DNA of 64,000 nucleotides from Streptomyces sp. AC558_RSS880 (lineage in GTDB: Bacteria; Actinomycetota; Actinomycetes; Streptomycetales; Streptomycetaceae): the NCBI RefSeq assembly GCF_019049255.1, contig NZ_JAGMUJ010000102.1:1-64000 (forward strand), written 5' to 3'. Positions 9,901 to 18,218 of the stretch are shown here, one piece after another. The number at the start of each line of letters is the position of its first letter. The first letter of the stretch is position 1. The position numbers were made by a program, and so were the translations under genes. The notes under the pieces are model-generated. The model saw nothing but the letters and a program-made list of their open reading frames with translations. It made no database searches and was not told the origin of the DNA.

Positions 9901-11973
9901 GTGACCGGTGGTCCGGCCACCTCCGGGGAGGGGCAGGGACGCGGGGGCCATGCCCCCGTTGACTCCTCCGCTCCCGTCCGCCTCGCACGGCCACCAGGCG
10001 TGGACGTCACCCTCGACCGCCATGCGCGGCGAGTCGGTGGTGTCGTGCCAGTACCCCTGCCAGGTGTAGGGGAGGCTGGCTGCGGAAGACAGTCGCCACC
10101 AGACGAACAGCCCGCCGTCGACGTACTGACAGGTGAACGACCCGAACAGGTCCGAAGGGTCCGGGAGGCGCGGCTCATATACGAGAACCGTGCCCTCCGC
10201 CCCGATCACCCGGACCTCTCCACCGGACAGGACGATGAGGTGCGGCCAGCCGTCGACGACCTTGATGTCCTGGCTCTTCCCCCTCGACGCGGCGGACCGC
10301 AGGGCCTCGTCCCAGGCAGGCCAGCCCAGTTCGTCGAGGACGCCGGTGCGCAGGGTGCGGGCCAGCGCGGGCGCGACGCCGGTGGCCAGGGCCTCCCGTA
10401 CCTCGTCGGCGGCGACGGCCAGCACCTCTCCCGGCAGCCAGGACAGGGTGCGCAGCACACCGGAGTAGCCGATGAATTCGGGCAGTTCGCTGGTGAGGTA
10501 CTTCCGGCTGACCTCCGCCACCCAGGTGGCGAGCATCAGCCGCCCGCCGGGTGACCTGGCCAGGCGGACGACGGTCTGCTCGCTGTCGCCGAAGTTCGAG
10601 TCGGGGCAGCTGTGCCGGAACGCCGGATGGAAGCGGGTGTCGGCCGCCAGCGCGAGGAGATCTCGCCGGTGCTCGCAGGCCGCCCAGACGTGCAGGTTGA
10701 GCCACCGGCCGTCGCCGGGATCCGCCACCGGTATGTCCAGGGCCAGAAGCTGGTCGAGCAGGTTCACGTCGCCGCCGGGGGGCCGCAAGGCGTCCCCGCG
10801 GTCCCGGAGTTCGGCACGCAGCACGTCGGCCATGCGGTCGACCAGCGGATACAGTTCCGGCGGCGCGGCGTGTTTCCTGTCGGTGTCGCACAGGGCCAGG
10901 AACCTGCGCACCCATCCGGCCGTGCCGTCGGGGGAACGCACCTCGGCGGGCAGTGTGGCGTCGCACAACCCGGCGGTGGCTCCGGCCTTCTCCAGCAGGT
11001 CGAGCCACTGGGGCAGTTCCTCCCGCTCCCACTCCGTGGGCAGCAGCCCCAGCAGCGTGCCGCGGACGGCGGGCTCCCGCCGGGCCAGTTCCAGCAGGGC
11101 GGCCCGGTGGGCCTTCCACCAGCCGGGCGGTGCCTTGGCCGTGCCGGGCAGCGGCAGTATCTCGCGGAGGTAGGCCATCTCCTCGGCGAGCGCGTTCCTG
11201 CCCGCGACCGATTTCGTCAGCCGGCGCAGGTCGGCCGCGCCCGGACTCGACGGCGGCACGCCGTGCGCGGCGAGCCGGACGAAGAGCCCGCGCAGGTGCC
11301 GGAAGGCCGTCGCGGCCGGTACGCGGGACGACAGGCCCTTGGCGTAGCTGGAGAGGATCTTCGTCGGCACGGCACCGGCCAGGGCGAACTCGAGGAACAC
11401 CGCGTCCATGCGCGCCTCGTCGAACGGCAGCGCGTGGGCCGTCTCGGCCTTGCGCGCGTTGACGAACATCTGGGACGCGTAGGCCGTCTCTTCGGCGGCC
11501 AGGAACACCCGGCCCGCCTGTTCGTAGAAGGTCGGCAGGAAGTGCGGTACGGAGCCGGCGAGCCGTTCGCCGATCGCCTCGTAGGCGGCACGGGCCCGTT
11601 TCGGGCTCGATCTGGCCTTCCGCGCCACCTTGTTCATCTCCTCGACCAGGGACATGGCGAGGTGACCGTCCGAGGGGTGGTGGACCAGCACCCAGTCGGG
11701 GAAGCCCAGGGCCCGGGGGCGGCCGAGACCGACCTCCACCGGCTCGCCCTCGGGTTCGAGGCCGAGGAAACCGGTGCGCGGGCCACCGGTCTGCTCCTCG
11801 GTGGTGAGGCGTACGACGATCCTGCCGTCCAGGCCCGGATGGCGGTAGGCCTGGGTGTACACGGGCACGGCCCGGTCGCCCGCCCCGCTGGTGCCCGGGG
11901 GCAGTACCGCACCGGCACGCAGCAGTTCCTCCGGGTCCGCCGGCGCGCCGTTCCGTGTCGTCGGGTCGTTCAT
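6931..11973 (-). CDS. Giant uncharacterised protein of the vWA/SWIM operon
   Basis: A 1,680-residue cytoplasmic protein without signal peptide or membrane segment. I cannot assign a family with certainty. The N-terminal half is helical and rich in Leu/Ala/Arg, suggesting a scaffold. The middle contains many Trp/Gly-rich beta-like segments (about 560-800), possibly a propeller. The C-terminus ends in a basic PRKRRR tail. Large proteins of this kind, often annotated DNA-binding or MolR/DUF4132-related, sit beside SWIM, vWA and DUF5682 genes in actinobacteria. ATG 11973 is chosen for its good ribosome site (AGGAAAGG, 9 nt away). GTG 12018, overlapping the previous stop as GTGA, is an alternative that adds 15 residues. 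Second gene of the operon. Confidence 0.75.
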   Translation of the reverse strand: MNDPTTRNGAPADPEELLRAGAVLPPGTSGAGDRAVPVYTQAYRHPGLDGRIVVRLTTEEQTGGPRTGFLGLEPEGEPVEVGLGRPRALGFPDWVLVHHPSDGHLAMSLVEEMNKVARKARSSPKRARAAYEAIGERLAGSVPHFLPTFYEQAGRVFLAAEETAYASQMFVNARKAETAHALPFDEARMDAVFLEFALAGAVPTKILSSYAKGLSSRVPAATAFRHLRGLFVRLAAHGVPPSSPGAADLRRLTKSVAGRNALAEEMAYLREILPLPGTAKAPPGWWKAHRAALLELARREPAVRGTLLGLLPTEWEREELPQWLDLLEKAGATAGLCDATLPAEVRSPDGTAGWVRRFLALCDTDRKHAAPPELYPLVDRMADVLRAELRDRGDALRPPGGDVNLLDQLLALDIPVADPGDGRWLNLHVWAACEHRRDLLALAADTRFHPAFRHSCPDSNFGDSEQTVVRLARSPGGRLMLATWVAEVSRKYLTSELPEFIGYSGVLRTLSWLPGEVLAVAADEVREALATGVAPALARTLRTGVLDELGWPAWDEALRSAASRGKSQDIKVVDGWPHLIVLSGGEVRVIGAEGTVLVYEPRLPDPSDLFGSFTCQYVDGGLFVWWRLSSAASLPYTWQGYWHDTTDSPRMAVEGDVHAWWPCEADGSGGVNGGMAPASLPLPGGGRTTGHGVLRRGDAYVPRTRHVISDGTSYWVWARGDGEDGRYTWRAYDPVGDTLGEPGAPEWIDGALHTAPEGSTLGSAWLLPAPSAVPGPVCAPVDGVLGWRVVTLPDGSRRGEDLAGRSVVVPPGADGEPQHALVFPGADRPVTVIHKSRTVRLLDTDGTLVAESGYGGKAGPFNAGTALLPHLRYWHLLQPRDPQGSAALRQVGEDTAEALLTGAVAALEAEKDDEQGKERAETDGRDVVGGLVRALLPQVGHEALRAGITGVVRFAAEQQRVLDAARARLDLEIEGATPEEPRPALGDRLLASALNGVGLTERDARMYYDFQHNLFELPHLLSRSMKGLAEPAAAGSVHLSLPRQGPLEHLNGLALPELPAVLALRAASESTVEEHRQALDTFLEELDARELTELDPRHWRRVRLCLETSLFEGPDAVQGYTDETVLDLGGGAFLVFPDDWYRFVHPYGHHEIRGRHYGAAYHDPSGRFETPAPYTPVSDEPFVPEPTRAPGWVAAFRAELAERGPAPWRPEAAEEFARLTGLTPTTARLVLAGMPQIDDKREAVPSATLKVIGVKSADARIAKDELRSLGIGALRAVVAALLPTEPSRLWTDGPDVAAAAEVWNERLGRRAPVPEGVLHDAVRSVEPQGWAPGEALRGFLDVSAEPRLSRDLTWTTGRYRPESAEGTVGFDESALKTAVPLAAWLAHRLPSGDPIRAVLPGVLTAIRDRLAHPGLLLALGGGIDLEAYRLAAGDPTETGDGFERYGAVVLGVASSMPYAALRTALLDPAGNDPHMAALFPGQRPTLVERALRLVHDRLFAELLADPGNPVAGERDADGLWWPQDPARSVPDLVGEVAERYGIGEDAAVLYLMLLAMPDPTDRNTARWTGWGKQRGGTARLRAARAELAATDLVVEGNRSKAGRSLFLPGGWTRFANPHLPLERWKLPMYDLLDGESPVLGVVVPTRPVAGLYREAWRRVQDGDEPQLEELEVPRPRKRRR

Positions 11974-12014
11974 GAGCGCGTGCCTTTCCTGGGTGTGCGC
12001 TGCCGTCGTGTCGT

Positions 12015-12905
12015 TCACGCGGCGCCGTCCTCGGTCACGGTGCGGCCGGCGTGCAGGGCCGCGGCCATGCGCATGCCCTCGGACCAGGCCACGGGGCCGA
12101 CCTCGGCCAGGGGCAGGCGCCGGTGGCCGTCCTCGTCGCTCCAGCTGAGGCTGCCGGTCCAGGCCTTCTCCTCGGTGTAGGGATCGCTCATGCCGACCGA
12201 GGCGGTGACGACGCGCCCGCCGTCCAGGATCCGGTCGACGGCGCTGCCGCCGGAGACCTTGTAGCCGAGGGACGTGACACGGGAGGAGAGGTGGAACCAC
12301 GAGCGGTACTCGGCGCCGGCGAACTCGCGGACCGAGTGGGCGGGCCCGTCGATGCCGGCGGGCTTGTGCCAGGTGGCGCGGTGGATCTGCTCGACGCCTT
12401 GCGTCACGCCCAACTCGGCGGCGAACGTGCGGAGTTCCTCCAGGTCCGGGAGGAGGACGGGGTGGGGCATGGTCACCGTGCGGGGCGCCAGGCGGACGGT
12501 CTCGCCGTCGAGGGTGACCACCCGCAGCTCGCCCGAGTCGTCCGCGTCGCGCAGGAAGCCGGTCTCGCCGGGGCCGTCACCGACGACGACGATGTCGCGC
12601 AGCGCGGACCGCCATGCCTCGTCGGGCCAGAGCCGGGCCAGCAGACCGGTCGGCACCGGCAGCGAGGACACCATCCAGGTGTCGACCTGTGCCGCGCACT
12701 CGGCCGCGTGCCACTCCAGCCACTCGGCGAACCGCTGGAGTTCCCGTACTTCGGGACGGTCCCGTATCTCCTCCGGCAGGGTCTTCGCCTGCCCCGTCGA
12801 GGACGCCCCGGCAGGGACCTCCGTCGCGGCGGACCGGGACCGGGCCACCACCCCGCCCTCCGTCAGAGCGACTTCGTACGTGTCGCCCGCTGCCAGCCAG
12901 CCCAT
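12015..12905 (-). CDS. DUF4132-like protein, first gene of vWA/SWIM operon
   Basis: A 296-residue protein. The segment from about 55 to 280 follows the layout I recall for DUF4132 (MolR-like): a Trp/Met-rich helix with VDTWMVSS, a strand pair reading FLRDADDSGELR, a HPVLL turn, an arginine pair before a Trp-His segment, and a C-terminal PVAWSEGMR helix. The function of DUF4132 is unknown. ATG 12905 is preceded by GGGAGAGG at good spacing. Its stop overlaps a possible GTG start of the next gene, showing tight coupling. It heads the operon, whose upstream region holds three 22-bp palindromic repeats. The family call is from memory and moderate in certainty; the coding call is firm. Confidence 0.75.
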   Translation of the reverse strand: MGWLAAGDTYEVALTEGGVVARSRSAATEVPAGASSTGQAKTLPEEIRDRPEVRELQRFAEWLEWHAAECAAQVDTWMVSSLPVPTGLLARLWPDEAWRSALRDIVVVGDGPGETGFLRDADDSGELRVVTLDGETVRLAPRTVTMPHPVLLPDLEELRTFAAELGVTQGVEQIHRATWHKPAGIDGPAHSVREFAGAEYRSWFHLSSRVTSLGYKVSGGSAVDRILDGGRVVTASVGMSDPYTEEKAWTGSLSWSDEDGHRRLPLAEVGPVAWSEGMRMAAALHAGRTVTEDGAA

Positions 12906-13537
12906 GGGTTACTCGCCTCTCCCACCACTCGGAATCCGGCACAGCGCGTCCGGCAACGGCCCGATCGGCGTGCCTCGCTGTGACGACGGTCGAAAGACTA
13001 GAGGCACCCACCGACAGTCCACCGGCGCCCGTCCCGGGCCGAGCCGACGGGGAGACGGCGGGCAACACGGTCCACCCGGACGGGTGATGGGATTCACCCG
13101 TCCGGGTGGCGACATTCACTCGGACGGGTGGCGGGATTCGCGCCAGATTGGACGATGACTGTTTCCGGCCGTGCTCCGGACGGGACGAACGCACTGCCCG
13201 GTACTCGTCGTCCGGCGTGGTGGGGCCGCTCCGGCCGGCGTTGTGCCGCCGTAACCAGGGCAACGGGACCGCCGGCGTGGGCGTGACGGCCGGCCGCCGC
13301 GTTCCGCACGGGCGGGCACCGCCCGCCGGAGGGCATGTGACTCCGTTGTTTTCGGCCGGGCGGGCGCAACCGTCCCGCCCTCCGGGGGACGCCGGGAACG
13401 GCGGATTGCGTCCGGTGCGGTTCGCACGTGCGTACGCGTCGTGTTCTTCCGGGGCGGATCAGGGCACACGCCTCGTGGCTCGGGGGAAGTGTGTGGCCGG
13501 TTGCCCTGGGCGCAGTCGCTGACAAAGGGTGGGGGAG
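12906..13537. other. 632-bp divergent intergenic region with repeat array
   Basis: Lies between the DUF4132 operon (leftward) and ramR (rightward). Apart from the three 22-bp repeats at 13073-13138 I see no convincing gene. Open frames here lack ribosome sites and normal Streptomyces third-position GC bias. The ramR ribosome site (AAAGGG, 8 nt before ATG 13538) lies at its right edge. Confidence 0.6.
13073..13138. repeat. Three tandem 22-bp palindromic repeats (operator-like array)
   Basis: Three copies start at 13073, 13095 and 13117, exactly 22 bp apart, i.e. about two helical turns. Each begins with a 14-bp near-palindrome (CACCCGGACGGGTG, CACCCGTCCGGGTG, CACTCGGACGGGTG) followed by an 8-bp linker ending in ATT. 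The array sits 168 bp upstream of the DUF4132 start and 400 bp upstream of ramR. Regular spacing on one helix face suggests cooperative binding of a dimeric regulator that I cannot name. Confidence 0.8.
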
Positions 13538-14134
13538 ATGGTCCGTACTGTCGTGGTGCACGACGAGGAACTGCTGCGATCGGCATTGGTGCAACTGCTC
13601 AGATCCGATGCCGCGCTGGAGGTCTCCTCCATGTCACCCGGCGCCGACCTGCCGGATCACGAGGCGGTGCCGACGGACGTGTGGGTCGTGGACGGTGACT
13701 GCCTGCGGGGGCCGGGGCAGGCGCACGACGCGCCCTTCCGCGCGCGGTGCGGGGACCGGCTCGTCGTCCTGACGACCGCCAAGCGGCCGGGGGTCCTCCG
13801 CCGGGCGTTCGACGGCGGTGCTCTCGGGCTGGTCGACAAGAACGCTCCGGCGCACCGGCTGATCACGGCGGTGCACACGGTCGCGAAGGGGGAACGTTTC
13901 CTCGACGAGACGCTCACGGTCGCCCTGCTGGAGGGCGCGGAGATGCCGCTGACCACCCGCGAGCTGAGCGTGCTGTCCCTCGCCTCCCAGGGGGCGCCGA
14001 TGGCCGAGATCGCGGCCCGTCTGCACCTGTCCCAGGGAACCGTCCGCAACTACATGGCCACGGCGATCCGGAAGGTGGGCGCCCGTAACCGGGTCGACGC
14101 GATACGCATCGTCCAGAGCGCCGGATGGACGTGA
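13538..14134 (+). CDS. ramR: RamR-like response regulator of the SapB cluster
   Basis: Activator of the SapB lanthipeptide genes needed for aerial hyphae. The 198 residues comprise an N-terminal receiver-like domain with acidic residues D9/E10 and a candidate phospho-acceptor D52 (WVVDGD). A C-terminal LuxR/NarL-type helix-turn-helix (about 132-192) contains TTRELSVL and the recognition helix SQGTVRNYMATAIRKVG. No sensor kinase gene is adjacent, as for the known orphan RamR/AmfR. ATG 13538 is favoured because AAAGGG lies 8 nt upstream; GTG 13529 would add three residues. It converges with ramB across a 47-bp gap holding a hairpin. Identification rests on domain type plus linkage to ramS and ramC. 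Confidence 0.9.
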   Translation: MVRTVVVHDEELLRSALVQLLRSDAALEVSSMSPGADLPDHEAVPTDVWVVDGDCLRGPGQAHDAPFRARCGDRLVVLTTAKRPGVLRRAFDGGALGLVDKNAPAHRLITAVHTVAKGERFLDETLTVALLEGAEMPLTTRELSVLSLASQGAPMAEIAARLHLSQGTVRNYMATAIRKVGARNRVDAIRIVQSAGWT

Positions 14135-14151
14135 CGGGCCGTGCGGTGACC

Positions 14152-14171
14152 CCGTCCCCCGCCCGGGACGG
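14152..14171. terminator. Bidirectional hairpin between ramR and ramB
   Basis: CCGTCCC and GGGACGG form a 7-bp stem with a 6-nt loop in the convergent gap. There is no T-run, as usual in high-GC actinomycetes. Confidence 0.5.
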
Positions 14172-14181
14172 CCGGCCGCGG

Positions 14182-16088
<1,907 letters not shown>

Positions 16089-16092
<4 letters not shown>

Positions 16093-17882
16093 GGCCGTAC
16101 CTCCTCGGGTTCGGCCCGGCGCGCGGCGCTCGCACCCGGGGCCGCGGCCCCGGCGGCCCCGGCCCCGAAGACCGCCCGGTAATCGGCCGTCTCCCACAAT
16201 TCGCGATGGGGCGCGACCGCCCGCACTCCCCCGTCCTCCAGCCAGATCACCAGATCCGCCCGGGCCGCCACCGACGGGCGGTGCGCGACCACCAGCCTGG
16301 TTCCGGGCCGCACCGAGTGGCGCAGCGCCCGGTCCACCTCGTGCTCCGTGGCGGTGTCCAGACTGGACGTCGCGTCGTCCATGATCAGCAGCCGTCCGGC
16401 GTGCGCGAACGCCCGGGCGAGCCCGAGGCGCTGGTACTCGCCGCCCGAGAGCGGCGCCGCGGACAGCGGGGTGTCGTAACCGCTCGGCAGCCGGCGGACG
16501 AAGCCGTCGGCGCCCGCGGCACGGCAGGCCTCCCTGACCTGCTCGGGCGACACCCGCCGGGGGCCGGCGGCGACCGCTTCGGCGACCGTGCCCTCGGTCG
16601 GCGCCGGGCGCTCGAAGGCGTAGGCGACCTCGGTGCGCAGCGCCTCCCGGGTCAGCCGGTCGAGGCGGACGCCGTCCAGCAGCACATGCCCCTCGTCGGG
16701 GTCGATCAGCCGCCCCGCCACGGCGGCCAGGACGGACTTCCCCGCTCCGCTGCGGCCGACCACCGCGGCGGTGGTGCCGCCCGGCACCCGCACACCGTCG
16801 GCACGCAGGACCTGCCTGCCGTCGCGCACCACCCGCACACCGCGCAGTTCGAGATCGCCCGGCCCGGCCGGGGGAAGACGTCGCGTCCCGTAGTCCAGCG
16901 CGGGCATATGTGCCAGTTCCAGGGTCCGGTTCCGCGCCTCGCGGCCCCGCACCACCGCGCCCAGCAGGGCCGCGGCGCCACCGACGCCGGCCGTCAGCTG
17001 CGCGTACCGGCACGCGGCGAGCAGCTCGCCCACGCTCAGGGCGCCCGACGCGAGGCGCAGGCCGCCGACGGCCGTGGCGGCCAGGGTGAGCAGGGGCACC
17101 AGGACACCGCTCCGGCCCAGGGCCCGTCCGTGCAGCGTCCACATGCGCCGGCCCAGGGCGTCGAGTCGCGTCAACGGCTCGAGCACGCGCGCCCGTTCAC
17201 GGGCTCCGGTCCCCGCGGCGGCGATCGTCGCCGCGCCCTCCAGGGCCTCCAGCAGCCGGGACGCGAGCTGTGACTGCGCGTTCTGGTAGGCGGCCACCGA
17301 GGCACCGGTGTCGCGGGCGAAGGTCCGCAGCACCAGCGCCAGGGCGGGCAGCCCCGCCAGTACGCAGGCCGCCACCCACACGTCGACGACGGCCAGCGCC
17401 GCGAGCGCGCCCACCGGCGTGACCATCGAGGCCGCCAGCGCCGCCCGGGCCGCCGGGGCGCCGCCCGCGTCGGCGGCGTTGAGGGTCAGGCGGGTCCCGA
17501 CGTCCCCCGGGGTGAAGGGCCGCGCGCGGTCCGGTACGGCGCGCAGCAGACCGTCGAAGGCGCGGGAGCGGACGGACGCCGTCCACACGGCGTTGCAGCG
17601 GCCGGTGAACAGGGAGGTGAGGCTGTCGAGCAGCAGTTCGCCGACGAGCAGCGCGGCACTCAGCGCCAGCCAGCGTCCCGCGGCGCCGTCGGCTCCGCCG
17701 GTGCCGTCGCGCAGGAGCAGATCCAGGGTGCGGCCGAGGGCGAAGGGCTGGGCCACCGTCGCCGCGGCCGCTCCCACCGAGCACAGCAGAACCAGCGCTT
17801 CGGGCGCGCGCCCCGGCGTCGCGCCGTCGGCTCCGTCCCGCGCCCTGCCCGTCCGCCGCGCCCGGAACCCGGTCGTCGGCAC
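16089..17882 (-). CDS. ramA: ABC exporter half-transporter, SapB cluster (RamA-like)
   Basis: A 597-residue membrane-fused ABC subunit pairing with RamB. The N-terminal transmembrane region (about 25-310) is followed by an ATPase domain with Walker A GRSGAGKS, signature LSGGEYQRLG, Walker B LLIMDDA and a switch His in VVAHRPS. The Walker B ends in Asp-Ala rather than Glu-Ala after MDD, so this site may hydrolyse ATP poorly, as is common in heterodimeric exporters. GTG 17882 is chosen because GGAAGGAGG lies 7 nt upstream; GTG 17921 would add 13 residues and lacks such a site. It lies 170 bp downstream of ramS, a gap that may allow higher expression of the peptide gene. Confidence 0.88.
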
Positions 17883-18052
17883 CAGCCGGCCTCCTTCCGT
17901 CCGTCCACCGTGACCGGACACCGGCCGCGCCCCCGGCGTGCCGGGTGGCCCGGGTGTCCGCCGAAGCGGGCACCGGCGCCCCGGGTGAGAACCCGGGGCG
18001 CCGGAACCGAGCGACGTGACGCACCGCGTCGCCGCGGCGGTCGACCCTCGCG

Positions 18053-18181
18053 TCAGTTACAGGTGGTGACGCTCAGGCTGCTGTCGCCGCAGAGCAGCAG
18101 GCTCGCGCGGCTGCCGGTCTCGACGTCGCCCATGGCCTCTTCCTTGGGGGTCTCCATCGACTGCAGGTCGAACAGGTTCAT
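18053..18181 (-). CDS. ramS: SapB lanthipeptide precursor
   Basis: A 42-residue class III lanthipeptide precursor. The leader carries the conserved LFDLQ motif (3-7) recognised by class III synthetases. The predicted mature part begins at Thr22 and contains two S-x2-S-x3-C ring motifs: S24/S27/C31 and S34/S37/C41. These are converted to didehydroalanine and (lanthionine/labionin) rings, giving the surfactant SapB that coats emerging aerial hyphae. From memory it differs from S. coelicolor RamS only by Val for Ile at position 38. The start ATG has GAAGGGAAG upstream. It follows ramC by 37 bp. Confidence 0.96.
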   Translation of the reverse strand: MNLFDLQSMETPKEEAMGDVETGSRASLLLCGDSSLSVTTCN

Positions 18182-18218
18182 GACATCTTCCCTTCGTAGG
18201 ACAACGGATTCTCTTGCG

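Noticed and set aside
6037..10554. A 1,505-codon plus-strand frame
   Set aside because: Antisense shadow of the giant gene and vWA gene; no domain recognisable.
13073..13138. Iterons considered as a plasmid replication origin
   Set aside because: No rep gene, AT-rich segment or DnaA boxes beside them; chromosomal operon promoters fit better.
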